Source: Filimonas zeae (lineage in GTDB: Bacteria > Bacteroidota > Bacteroidia > Chitinophagales > Chitinophagaceae). From it: 64,000 nucleotides of DNA. The stretch is from NCBI RefSeq assembly GCF_014641615.1, contig NZ_BMIB01000004.1, positions 558,001 through 622,000 of the forward strand, in the 5' to 3' direction. Positions 17,159-25,544 of the stretch are shown here, in pieces; the stretch's first letter is position 1, and the number at the start of each line of letters is the position of its first letter. Both the position numbers and the translations under genes were made by a program. The notes beneath the pieces are model-generated. The model saw nothing but the letters and a program-made list of their open reading frames with translations, was not told where the DNA came from and ran no database searches.

Positions 17159-18115
17159 TTATTTGCTTTTCTCTCCGGATAAGTCTCCCTTACGTATCCC
17201 GAAATACATTTTTGCGGGTACCAGTAAAGATCTTCTGAATATTAACTGACCTCTTTCCAAACTCATAAAATTCATGAAACCCATTCCTAAGCCAGATGAA
17301 TTTTCTTTCAGGATATAAAACAAAGGTCGTACCAGGGGGTATTGGTCGTATGACACGGTAGCTTGTGAAGGTTTTGCGAATATATCCTTTTCACAGTTCC
17401 GGCATTCAACCAACGCCAATTTAATTTTATTATTATAAGCCCGTTGCGCAGGATCCTGCTGATTTCCCACCCAGCTGGAGCCGACAAATCCTATCGCATT
17501 TTTAGTCTGGGCCACATAATCCAGTACACCTTTACTATCTGCCGCTGCGGTAACATTCTTACCAAAAGCCGTACCACGCATAACACTATCCATCAGGTAT
17601 CTTACCGTACTCGTAGCATTTTTTCCGTCCACTGCTACTATTTTATCCGGCTGTTCTCCGGCTAAAATGCTGTGCAGTTGCTTCAGCGTAAACACACTAT
17701 CCTTCGCATCAGGATGTATAATTACATCCACCGCGTCAAAAGCCAGTAAATCAAACAATGGCTTATAACCCAGCTGTTGTTTATAGTAAGCAATCTCCTG
17801 ACTGGTAAGTCCCCGTGCTACAATAATCATACGGGTGCTATCCTTCTGCAGATCCCGGAAACATTCCGCCTCCGGTTTGTATTCCGCAATGATATGCGCA
17901 TCCGGAAACGAAGATTCATACACTTTTATCTGTTCATCAATAACCGGTTTAAAACTCTCATCCACACTTATATGTATAGTTCCCTGGCGGGGAGAATCAT
18001 ATTTGGAAGATTCTTTAGTGGAACCGGCCTTGTCTCCGCAAGCCTGTTGTAACAATAGCATTACTGCCAGCGTACACCCGGCAAACAACCGGGCCGTAAT
18101 CTTACTTGCTTTCAT
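17159..18115 (-). CDS. PstS-like substrate-binding lipoprotein
   Basis: This 318-residue protein has a type II signal peptide ending in the lipobox LLLQQAC, so it should be a lipid-anchored periplasmic protein. The rest resembles the PBP-like domain of phosphate-binding PstS: an N-terminal strand GTIHISVDESFKPVIDEQIKVY, a middle part with LTSQEIAYYKQQ, and PLVRPLFYILKENSSG near the end. No pstC, pstA or pstB is nearby, so a transport role in phosphate uptake is doubtful. Homologues in Bacteroidota often sit beside TonB-system genes; a sensory or structural role is inference. It starts one base after the stop of the upstream small gene, which indicates coupling. Confidence 0.75.
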   Translation of the reverse strand: MKASKITARLFAGCTLAVMLLLQQACGDKAGSTKESSKYDSPRQGTIHISVDESFKPVIDEQIKVYESSFPDAHIIAEYKPEAECFRDLQKDSTRMIIVARGLTSQEIAYYKQQLGYKPLFDLLAFDAVDVIIHPDAKDSVFTLKQLHSILAGEQPDKIVAVDGKNATSTVRYLMDSVMRGTAFGKNVTAAADSKGVLDYVAQTKNAIGFVGSSWVGNQQDPAQRAYNNKIKLALVECRNCEKDIFAKPSQATVSYDQYPLVRPLFYILKENSSGLGMGFMNFMSLERGQLIFRRSLLVPAKMYFGIRKGDLSGEKSK

Positions 18116-18116
18116 A

Positions 18117-18353
18117 CTAGTAATCCCTCCTTATACCTCTGTATAATCTGAAACCACCATATAAAAAGCAAATACCGGCAAACATGTAACGCATCAACGG
18201 GTCAAGCGATGAAATCTGCGTTATTTTTAAAGTAGTACCCAGCAACATCAATGCTCCCATGCCTAATATTAATATAGACATAGTTATATCGTATACTACC
18301 CTCATGGAAGCATACCCTTTCTTTTCCTGCCTGTGTCTTAATTCGTTCTCCAT
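18117..18353 (-). CDS. small two-helix membrane protein, unknown function
   Basis: This 78-residue protein has a charged N-terminus (ENELRHRQEKKG) and two hydrophobic stretches: ITMSILILGMGALMLLG and YMFAGICFLYGGFRLYRG. It therefore looks like a two-helix inner-membrane protein. I do not recognise a named family. It is the first gene of a tight minus-strand group with the PstS-like lipoprotein (one-base gap) and the TPR protein, so it probably works with them. Confidence 0.7.
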   Translation of the reverse strand: MENELRHRQEKKGYASMRVVYDITMSILILGMGALMLLGTTLKITQISSLDPLMRYMFAGICFLYGGFRLYRGIRRDY

Positions 18354-18614
18354 GCAATTATAACGGTTACCGGGAAGTGAGCAATTTAGTGAAAAATCAA
18401 TTTAAACAATATTAAACAGCATTTTAAACTGCTTAATACCGCTTTTCAGAGCAATTTCTTAACATAATAGACGCTTTGTCTGCATTTTTCCATAAAACCA
18501 TTTAGCCCATTAACAGAAAATTAACGACTGGTAGTTTTCCGTCTTTCCCGGTGCGTTTTGTAATCATTTACGTAACAACGCCCTGTTTAGTATAACTTAT
18601 GTGCTGCGGAAAGC

Positions 18615-18622
18615 TACCTTTG
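18615..18622 (+). promoter_or_regulatory. promoter -7 box upstream of the LMW phosphatase gene
   Basis: TACCTTTG matches TAnnTTTG and lies 21 bases before the ATG at 18644. The 290-base divergent gap 18354-18643 holds no other gene-like feature that I can see. Confidence 0.55.
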
Positions 18623-18643
18623 CATTTTGTTTAACAGTGTATT

Positions 18644-19105
18644 ATGAAGGTGTTAATGGTGTGTCTCGGCAACATATGCCGCAGCCCCCTTGCAGAAGGA
18701 ATATTACAGTATAAAGCGGAACAGTTGAAACTGGACTGGCATATAGATAGTGCCGGTACCGGAGGATACCATATTGGCGAGCCGCCGCACCGGCTCTCAC
18801 AAAAAGTGGCAAGGTTGAATGGCATTAACATCAGCAACCAGTGCGCCAGGCAGTTTGTAAAAGATGATATGAACCTGTTTGACCGTATATATGTAATGGA
18901 CGCCAATAATTACAACGAGGTAAAAAGAATCAGCGGCCCCCTCTGGAACCCGGAGAAAACCGATCTGCTGCTGAATGCCCTTTACCCCGGCGAAAACAGA
19001 GGCGTTCCCGACCCATGGTACGGTACAGAACAGGGATACCATGAGGTATTTGATATGGTAAGCAAAGCCTGCGCTAATATAATAGCGCAATACAAAAGCA
19101 ATTAG
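18644..19105 (+). CDS. low-molecular-weight protein-tyrosine phosphatase
   Basis: This 153-residue cytoplasmic enzyme removes phosphate from tyrosine residues of proteins through a cysteinyl-phosphate. The P-loop CLGNICRSP (C-x5-R) lies at residues 7-15 and the general-acid loop VPDPWYG near residue 122. Both are complete, so it should be active. Family members can partner with tyrosine kinases of polysaccharide export (Wzb type), but no such genes are nearby. It precedes hisS by 23 bases and may be co-transcribed with it. Confidence 0.92.
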   Translation: MKVLMVCLGNICRSPLAEGILQYKAEQLKLDWHIDSAGTGGYHIGEPPHRLSQKVARLNGINISNQCARQFVKDDMNLFDRIYVMDANNYNEVKRISGPLWNPEKTDLLLNALYPGENRGVPDPWYGTEQGYHEVFDMVSKACANIIAQYKSN

Positions 19106-19128
19106 AATACCAGTACTATAATAATATA

Positions 19129-20517
19129 ATGAGTAAACCAACGTTGCCACAAGGCACCAGAGATTTTAGCGCTTCTGTTGTAAGAAAGCGTAACTATATA
19201 TTTAACACCATCCGGTCTGTTTTTGAAGTATACGGTTTTCAGCCGCTGGAAACCCCTGCCATGGAAAACATGGAAACGTTGATGGGTAAATATGGCGAAG
19301 AAGGTGATAAGCTGATTTTCAAAATATTAAACAATGGACTGGCAGAAGGCGCAACGCCTGAAAAGGCATTGGAAAAAGCCGCGCGCTCACGTGAAAGCTT
19401 TGAAAAACTACTGAGCGGCAAAAACATATCCGACATTACCGAGCGTGCACTGCGGTATGATTTAACTATTCCCTTTGCCCGTTACGTAGCCATGAATCAT
19501 GGGCAGCTCACTTTTCCTTTTAAACGCTACCAGATTCAGCCGGTTTGGCGCGCAGACCGCCCTCAACGCGGCCGTTACCGCGAATTTTACCAGTGCGATG
19601 CAGACGTGGTAGGCAGCCGCTCACTACTCAACGAAGCTGAACTTACCGGTATTTATGCTACTACCTTCACCAAACTGGGTGTTCCGGTAGAAATCCGCAT
19701 CAACAGCCGTAAAATACTGGCTGCACTGGCAGAACTCTGCGGTGGCAGCGATAAAATGGTAGATATTACTGTGGCTATTGATAAGCTGGACAAGATAGGA
19801 CTGGAAAAGGTAAAAGCAGAACTGGCACAGAGAGGCCTGGACGAAAATCAGATCAATATTATAGAGCGCTACCTGTTAATAGCAGGCAGCAATACCGAAA
19901 AAATAGAGCAACTGCGCGCACTGGCAAGCAACAACGCCACCGCTGCGCAGGGCCTGGAAGAAATCAATTTCGTATTAAACTACCAGCCTGAAGACGCTCC
20001 ACTGGCAGAAGTAGTAATAGACTTTACCCTGGCCCGTGGCCTTAACTATTACACCGGCATCATCTTCGAAGTAAAAGCCAAAGGCGCCAACATGGGCAGC
20101 ATTGGTGGCGGCGGTCGCTACGATGACCTTACCGGTCTCTTCGGTGTTCCCAATTTGCCAGGCGTAGGTATTAGCTTTGGGGTGGATCGTATTTATGATG
20201 TAATGGAAGAATTAAACCTGTTTCCGCAGGAAGTGGAAGCCAGCACCAAAGTACTGTTCTTTAATCTGGGCGAAGCAGAATGCGCCAAAGCCTTCCAGCT
20301 GGCACAGGAACTCCGCGCAAGAGGCATCAGCGCCGAACTGTTTCACGAGCAGGCGAAGTTTGACAAACAATTCAAATACGCCGAGAAAAAAGGCATTCAG
20401 TATGTAGCTATTCTGGGAAGTGAAGAACTACAGAATGGAACCTGCAAAATAAAAAACCAGAGTACCGGGGAACAAAACACAGTAGCGCAGGCAGATATTG
20501 CTTCGCAAATACAGTAA
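19129..20517 (+). CDS. hisS: histidine--tRNA ligase
   Basis: This cytoplasmic class II synthetase attaches histidine to tRNA-His. The 462-residue protein has motif 2 around YQIQPVWRADRPQRGRYREF, the histidine-specific LARGLNYYTG, and motif 3 in GGGGRYDDLTGLFG and GVGISFGVDRI. The C-terminal anticodon-binding domain starts near residue 370. Length is within the usual range, slightly long because of an insertion around residues 190-290. A strong terminator follows. Confidence 0.97.
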   Translation: MSKPTLPQGTRDFSASVVRKRNYIFNTIRSVFEVYGFQPLETPAMENMETLMGKYGEEGDKLIFKILNNGLAEGATPEKALEKAARSRESFEKLLSGKNISDITERALRYDLTIPFARYVAMNHGQLTFPFKRYQIQPVWRADRPQRGRYREFYQCDADVVGSRSLLNEAELTGIYATTFTKLGVPVEIRINSRKILAALAELCGGSDKMVDITVAIDKLDKIGLEKVKAELAQRGLDENQINIIERYLLIAGSNTEKIEQLRALASNNATAAQGLEEINFVLNYQPEDAPLAEVVIDFTLARGLNYYTGIIFEVKAKGANMGSIGGGGRYDDLTGLFGVPNLPGVGISFGVDRIYDVMEELNLFPQEVEASTKVLFFNLGEAECAKAFQLAQELRARGISAELFHEQAKFDKQFKYAEKKGIQYVAILGSEELQNGTCKIKNQSTGEQNTVAQADIASQIQ

Positions 20518-20530
20518 GATATACATTCAT

Positions 20531-20566
20531 AAGAGGCGGGTATCTGTTAACAGGTATCCGCCTCTT
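20531..20566 (+). terminator. intrinsic terminator after hisS
   Basis: AAGAGGCGGGTATCTG and CAGGTATCCGCCTCTT form a 16-bp stem (two G-U pairs) with a TTAA loop. It begins 14 bases after the hisS stop. The T-run is short. Confidence 0.75.
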
Positions 20567-20737
20567 TATTAAACACATCTGCCCCGCCCTGAAATAAGTT
20601 GGCCTTTAGCTTCAATCCCATACACTGTAGTTGACACAACATCTAAAAACAATCTTCTTCCATGTTTTTCGCCGGAGCATTCCCTATTCTGGCACAGTAT
20701 TAGGAACCTCTTGTTTTTCCTTTAAATAACAGTTCGG

Positions 20738-21241
20738 ATGAAAACGAGATTTTTGTGCAGTATCCTTTGTGTCAGCGCCCTTACCATTACAGCTTGTAGC
20801 CGTAAAACCACGCCTTCCACCAGCAGCACCGGCAATAAAAATGTAAATGCGCAGATTGTGTATGGCGATAAAAACAATAATAACAACAACAATGCGCCGG
20901 TTACTCCTGGTATTCCAGACTCTGCAACACCAGTACCTGTTACTAATGAAAGAGTATTGATAATACTGGACAGAGGCGGCAGGTTAACCTATAGCAGCAA
21001 AAACGTTCCCGCTTACGTGCTGGCAGCCAATAAAGCGTTACCCAACCACCAGCCGGTAACACCTGCACAACGCAGCAATATGCTGGCCCGCCACAAAACC
21101 GTGCTTCCGCAGGCTTTGTATGTACCGGATGCTATGTCAGCCAAATCAGGTAAGGGCCAGTATTATAAGTATCAGAACAAATTCTGGTACTGGAAAAAAA
21201 GTGACGGCTTTTATTATCTGGACGAAACTTACTACCAATAA
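20738..21241 (+). CDS. small lipoprotein with Asn-rich linker, unknown function
   Basis: This 167-residue protein has a lipoprotein signal (VSALTITAC) and then a low-complexity Ser/Thr and Asn linker, including seven consecutive Asn near residue 46. The C-terminal half is compact and rich in Tyr, Lys and Trp (GQYYKYQNKFWYWKKSDGFYYL). I do not recognise a family. The end is two bases from the convergent thiolase gene and no terminator is visible between them. Confidence 0.65.
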   Translation: MKTRFLCSILCVSALTITACSRKTTPSTSSTGNKNVNAQIVYGDKNNNNNNNAPVTPGIPDSATPVPVTNERVLIILDRGGRLTYSSKNVPAYVLAANKALPNHQPVTPAQRSNMLARHKTVLPQALYVPDAMSAKSGKGQYYKYQNKFWYWKKSDGFYYLDETYYQ

Positions 21242-21243
21242 CA

Positions 21244-22440
21244 TTATACACGTTCGTAAATAACGGCAGCGCCCTGTCCCACTCCAATACACATAGTGGC
21301 CAGGCCGTATCTGCCACCGGTACGTTGTAACTCGTGCAGCAGGGTAGCCGATATACGGCTGCCGCTGCAGCCCAACGGATGACCAAGCGCTATAGCACCG
21401 CCGTTTATATTCACTTTACTTTCATCCAGTCCCAGTTCCTGTATACAGGCGATCCCTTGTGAGGCAAAAGCCTCATTTAATTCAACCAGCGATAAATCGT
21501 CTACCGTAAGCCCCGCACGCTGCAACGCCTTTATAGTAGCCGGCACCGGCCCAATACCCATTACAGCCGGGTCTACCCCAGCAACTGCCATACTCACTAT
21601 CCGCGCCATCGGTTTCAACTCAAAACGTGTTACCGCTTCCTCACTGGCCAGCAATAACGCAGCCGCTCCATCATTAATCCCGCTGGAATTACCCGCTGTT
21701 ACGCTGCCATCCTTCGCAAAAGCGGGCTGTAAACTGCCCAACTTTTCCAGCGTGGTCTGCCGCGGGTGTTCATCTTTATCAAACACACTTATCCCTCCTT
21801 TACCATCACGCAGTGCTACCGGCACTATTTCATCCGCCCATTTACCCGCAGCCAGCGCAGTGGCATATTTTTCCTGCGAGCGTAAAGCAAACCTGTCCTG
21901 CGCCTCACGGCTCACCTGCCACTGCTTTGCCACGTTCTCGGCGGTTTCCCCCATGGTATAGGGGTGATAAGCGGCTGATAATGCCGTATTGGTAAAACGC
22001 CAGCCCAGCGTAGTATCATACATTTCCGGCTTACGCCCCCAGGCACTATCACTTTTGGCCATTACAAAAGGCGCACGCGTCATGCTCTCCACCCCGCCTG
22101 CTATATATAATAAACCTTCGCTGCACATAACAGCCCGCGCCGCATCCATAATACTCTGTAAACCACTGGCACACAACCGGTTTACGGTATTACCACCCAC
22201 CGTAACCGGCAGCCCTGCCAGCAACGCTGCCATACGGGCCACATTACGGTTATCCTCCCCGGCCTGGTTGGCAGCGCCGGCAATTACATCTTCAATAGTA
22301 TTAATATCAATGGTATTATTCCGCTGCACCAGTGCTTTTATCACATGCGCCAGCAGATCATCCGGCCTTTCTGTACTTAACTTCCCGCCGTAACGGCCTA
22401 TAGGAGTGCGCACAGCATCAATAACATAGCAAGCGTTCAT
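21244..22440 (-). CDS. acyl-CoA thiolase, 3-oxoadipyl-CoA/acetyl-CoA type
   Basis: This thiolase cleaves or forms 3-ketoacyl-CoA. All catalytic residues are visible: the nucleophile Cys in [11 protein letters not shown] (about residue 90), His in [16 protein letters not shown] (about 355), and Cys in [12 protein letters not shown] (about 385). I use the ATG at 22440 ([19 protein letters not shown]), which gives 398 residues and the usual thiolase N-terminus. The middle part ([25 protein letters not shown]) resembles 3-oxoadipyl-CoA thiolases (PcaF/PaaJ) more than generic acetyl-CoA acetyltransferases. No aromatic-degradation genes are nearby, so the substrate is not settled. Confidence 0.88.
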   Translation of the reverse strand: MNACYVIDAVRTPIGRYGGKLSTERPDDLLAHVIKALVQRNNTIDINTIEDVIAGAANQAGEDNRNVARMAALLAGLPVTVGGNTVNRLCASGLQSIMDAARAVMCSEGLLYIAGGVESMTRAPFVMAKSDSAWGRKPEMYDTTLGWRFTNTALSAAYHPYTMGETAENVAKQWQVSREAQDRFALRSQEKYATALAAGKWADEIVPVALRDGKGGISVFDKDEHPRQTTLEKLGSLQPAFAKDGSVTAGNSSGINDGAAALLLASEEAVTRFELKPMARIVSMAVAGVDPAVMGIGPVPATIKALQRAGLTVDDLSLVELNEAFASQGIACIQELGLDESKVNINGGAIALGHPLGCSGSRISATLLHELQRTGGRYGLATMCIGVGQGAAVIYERV

Positions 22441-22550
22441 GAAGCAAGTTTTATAGATGAATCTTAGCACTAAACTAATAAATGTAAGTTTTAGTTCCGC
22501 AACAGGGCGTTAAAAGGTACTGAAACGCCACAGGTTTCTGCTTTCCCGTG

Positions 22551-22558
22551 TATCTTTG
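22551..22558 (+). promoter_or_regulatory. promoter -7 box directly upstream of rlmN
   Basis: TATCTTTG matches TAnnTTTG and ends 5 bases before the ATG at 22564. Transcription would begin at or just before the start codon, so the mRNA may be leaderless or use the second ATG at 22570. Confidence 0.5.
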
Positions 22559-22563
22559 CAGTT

Positions 22564-23625
22564 ATGACTATGCAGCAAAAGAACATCCGGCAGATGAGTT
22601 TACCAGAGCTGGAAGCGTACTTTATTGAGATGGGGGATAAAAAATTCAGGGCAAAACAGGTCTATGAATGGATCTGGCAAAAGCATGCACACAGCTTTGA
22701 AGACATGACCAACCTCAGTAAACAACTGCGCGCCACACTGGCCGAACACTTCACGCTGCCTGCGTTGAATACAGATGCTACACAGTTCAGTAACGACGGC
22801 ACTATTAAAAGCCGCTTTAAAACCGTAGACGGTCACCTGGTAGAAGGTGTACTTATCCCTACTGATGAACGTAAAACCGCCTGTGTATCCAGCCAGGTAG
22901 GCTGCAGCCTGAGTTGTAAGTTTTGCGCTACGGGGTATATGGACCGTAAACGCAACCTCAACTACGATGAAATCTACGACCAGGTAGTACTCATTAACCA
23001 ACAGAGCGAACAAAGCTTTGGTAAAAAGCTTTCTAATATTGTATTCATGGGCATGGGCGAACCCCTGCTCAACTACGCCAACGTACTCAAAGCCATTGAA
23101 CGTATTTCGGCAGAAGATGGCCTGGGTATGAGCCCCCGCCGTATTACGGTATCTACCGCAGGCGTGGCTAAAATGATTAAAAAGCTGGGCGATGATAAAG
23201 TGCGCTTTAAACTCGCTTTATCACTCCACGCCGCCAACGATAAAAAGCGGAACGAGATTATGCCTATCAACGAAAGCAATAACATTAAAGCGTTGGTAGA
23301 AGCACTCAACTACTTTTATAAACAAACCGGCAGCGAAATAACGCTGGAATATATTCTGTTCCAGAACTTTAACGACAGTATTGAAGATGCGGAAGAACTG
23401 GTACGCGTATTCCGTCAGATACCGGCCGATCTGGTAAACCTCATAGAATACAATCCTATTGATGCCTTCCAGTTTTTTAAGCCGGATGAAGATACCGTAC
23501 AAAAATTCATGAACCACCTGGAAAGCCGGGGCGTTAACGCACGGTTAAGAAGAAGCCGTGGTAAAGATATTGATGCAGCGTGCGGACAACTGGCCAACAA
23601 GGCAGATGCAGCCGTAAGCAACTGA
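22564..23625 (+). CDS. rlmN: 23S rRNA (adenine-2503-C2)-methyltransferase
   Basis: RlmN is a radical-SAM enzyme that methylates C2 of A2503 in 23S rRNA and also A37 of some tRNAs. The 353-residue protein has the 4Fe-4S motif CSLSCKFCATG near residue 115 and the SAM glycine motif GMGEPLLNY near residue 162. It also has the conserved SLHAAND stretch and the resolving cysteine in DIDAACGQLANK close to the C-terminus. The other catalytic cysteine is in KTACVSSQVGC. Length is normal. Confidence 0.97.
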   Translation: MTMQQKNIRQMSLPELEAYFIEMGDKKFRAKQVYEWIWQKHAHSFEDMTNLSKQLRATLAEHFTLPALNTDATQFSNDGTIKSRFKTVDGHLVEGVLIPTDERKTACVSSQVGCSLSCKFCATGYMDRKRNLNYDEIYDQVVLINQQSEQSFGKKLSNIVFMGMGEPLLNYANVLKAIERISAEDGLGMSPRRITVSTAGVAKMIKKLGDDKVRFKLALSLHAANDKKRNEIMPINESNNIKALVEALNYFYKQTGSEITLEYILFQNFNDSIEDAEELVRVFRQIPADLVNLIEYNPIDAFQFFKPDEDTVQKFMNHLESRGVNARLRRSRGKDIDAACGQLANKADAAVSN

Positions 23626-23675
23626 TAATGAATTCGTAAACAAGCGTCCCCATTCACCGCTGTTACAACTACACC

Positions 23676-23694
23676 GGCCGGTATTACCCCGGCC
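23676..23694 (+). terminator. GC-rich hairpin after rlmN
   Basis: GGCCGG and CCGGCC pair around a 7-nt loop about 50 bases after the rlmN stop. There is no clear T-run, so termination is uncertain. Confidence 0.3.
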
Positions 23695-23720
23695 TGCTTG
23701 CTATTTGCCCGGAAATACAA

Positions 23721-23728
23721 TATATTTG
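23721..23728 (+). promoter_or_regulatory. promoter -7 box upstream of the exported unknown and RND operon
   Basis: TATATTTG matches TAnnTTTG, with a TTG about 20 bases upstream. It lies 104 bases before the ATG at 23833 and is the best promoter candidate for the genes up to 30135. Confidence 0.5.
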
Positions 23729-23832
23729 CTTACCCTTCGTTGCGAAATCAATTCGCCGCTTCATAAACAACCATATTGCATTGCTGCCGTTATGGAATAA
23801 TTGACATGACTTTATAAGTGATAGATAACGGT

Positions 23833-24279
23833 ATGCCGGTAAAACTGATACATAAATGCGTATGCTTTCTGTTAGCCCTTTCATTTGGGCTGATGAGCTT
23901 TGCATTGCCCGGCAACCACTTTACCCATAAATCTATCTGGGGCATCGACCACCTGTCGCTGGAGCCCGATGCAACTGCACTTTCCGGCTATTCTACCGAT
24001 GGCTTTTTATTAGGCCATATACTGGATATGCTGGCAGGTATTGATGATGATGCCCATGCCGACAACGGACAGCCAGCCAAAAACTTCAATTACCACTACA
24101 GCTATTTTAACTTACAGAAGAGTGTACAGAACACCTTTATTGATACCCGCATCAATAAACAATACCTGTATATACCAGCCTTCTGTGTAAAAGATATTCA
24201 ACACGCCGGTGCGGTGGAAATAGGCCATACGCCCCTGCCTACGTATTACACCTTCCTCTTCCGGCTAACCCCTTTCTGA
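23833..24279 (+). CDS. exported protein of unknown function preceding the efflux operon
   Basis: This is a 148-residue protein if started at the ATG at 23833. A GTG at 23818 in the same frame would add five residues. The N-terminus (KLIHKCVCFLLALSFGLMSFA) is a signal peptide, so the protein is exported. The mature part is rich in His, Tyr and Asp, with no recognisable domain. It precedes the RND adaptor by 66 bases in the same direction and may be part of that operon. A role linked to efflux is inference from position only. Confidence 0.6.
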   Translation: MPVKLIHKCVCFLLALSFGLMSFALPGNHFTHKSIWGIDHLSLEPDATALSGYSTDGFLLGHILDMLAGIDDDAHADNGQPAKNFNYHYSYFNLQKSVQNTFIDTRINKQYLYIPAFCVKDIQHAGAVEIGHTPLPTYYTFLFRLTPF

Positions 24280-24345
24280 GCCGGCATCATTTACATATGA
24301 CATAACGATTGCCAATTTGCCTGTTTGTTCATTCTTTAAACGTAA

Positions 24346-25479
24346 ATGATGCAAAGGATTACTTTTTTGTGCCTGCCGGCCATAATGGGTGTATACCTGT
24401 GTGCCTGCAAAGCCAACGGATCAGAAGACAATAACAGTAAGGATATACAGAATGTTCCTGTAATACAGATAGTGCAGAAAGACACTACCGTAAACAGCCA
24501 CTATGTAACGGCTATTGAAGCCAGAAGAAACGTAGAAATACGCGCCAAAGTGCCCGGCTTTCTGGAAAAAATTTATATAGATGAAGGACAGCACGTGCAG
24601 CAGGGTCAGCTGCTGTTTAAACTAAACGATCGTGAACTGGCCATTGCACTGGATAAAGCCAAAGCAGCCCTGAGTAACACACAGGCCGAAGCATTGTCTG
24701 CCACGCTGGAAATGAACCGCGTACAACTGCTGGTAAATAAAAACATCATCAGCAAGTCGGAGCTGGAACTGGCCAAAGCCCGTGTAAAAGCCGCAGAAGC
24801 CCGCGTTAGCGAGGCTAAAGCAACGGAGTCTGAAGCAGAACAGCGTTTGTCTTACACGGCCGTATACGCACCCTTCACAGGTGTTATAGACCGTATTCCG
24901 TTGCGTACCGGAAGCCTGCTGGATCAGGGTTCGCTGCTTACCACCGTATCCGATCTGGATCAGGTACACGCGTATTTTAACGTGTCTGAAAACGAGTACC
25001 TGCAAATGATACAGGACAGTAAAGACAAAAGCACATTTGTAGGCAGCCGTGTAAACCTGATACTGGCCAACAATACCGTGTACCCCCAACCGGGTAAAAT
25101 TGAAACCGTAGAGGGAGAGTTTGATGAGGCTACCGGCTCCATTGCTTTCCGGGCAACTTTCCCTAACCCCGGCCGTATGCTTAAACACGGCTCCAGCGGT
25201 AAAATACAAATTACCACCCCCGTACACAAGGCCCTGCTGGTGCCTCACAAAGCGGTGTTTGAAATACAGGATAAAAATTACGTGTACGTAGTAGACAAGC
25301 AGAACAAAGTGCGCATGAAAAACTTTGTGCCCCGCATGCGTTTGTCAGACTGCTACATAGTGGAGAGTGGCCTCGACAGTGGCGAAAGCATTGTACTCGA
25401 AGGTATTCAAACCATACGCGATGGAGCGGTTATTCAGCCTGTTACACCAGGTTCTGATAGCCTCATTGCCCGTAAATAA
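24346..25479 (+). CDS. RND efflux periplasmic adaptor (membrane fusion protein)
   Basis: This AcrA-type adaptor bridges the inner-membrane RND pump and the outer-membrane channel. The 377-residue protein begins with a lipoprotein-like signal (MGVYLCACK). It then shows the biotinyl-lipoyl half motif RAKVPGFLEKIYIDEGQHVQQGQLLF, given here as a position (residues about 66-91), a long coiled-coil hairpin (residues 95-165), and YTAVYAPFTGVIDR. The beta-barrel and membrane-proximal domains follow. It is followed by the permease gene after 65 bases that contain two hairpins. Confidence 0.92.
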   Translation: MMQRITFLCLPAIMGVYLCACKANGSEDNNSKDIQNVPVIQIVQKDTTVNSHYVTAIEARRNVEIRAKVPGFLEKIYIDEGQHVQQGQLLFKLNDRELAIALDKAKAALSNTQAEALSATLEMNRVQLLVNKNIISKSELELAKARVKAAEARVSEAKATESEAEQRLSYTAVYAPFTGVIDRIPLRTGSLLDQGSLLTTVSDLDQVHAYFNVSENEYLQMIQDSKDKSTFVGSRVNLILANNTVYPQPGKIETVEGEFDEATGSIAFRATFPNPGRMLKHGSSGKIQITTPVHKALLVPHKAVFEIQDKNYVYVVDKQNKVRMKNFVPRMRLSDCYIVESGLDSGESIVLEGIQTIRDGAVIQPVTPGSDSLIARK

Positions 25480-25489
25480 AACCGATTAT

Positions 25490-25524
25490 CCATGTATCAT
25501 GGTGATGCCTTTCCCAAAGGCATC
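25490..25524 (+). promoter_or_regulatory. two adjacent hairpins between adaptor and RND permease genes
   Basis: CCATG-TAT-CATGG is followed two bases later by the perfect 9-bp stem GATGCCTTT-CCC-AAAGGCATC. No T-run follows, so these are more likely mRNA stability or processing elements inside the operon than terminators. Confidence 0.45.
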
Positions 25525-25544
25525 CCACTATAATTCCATATAGA

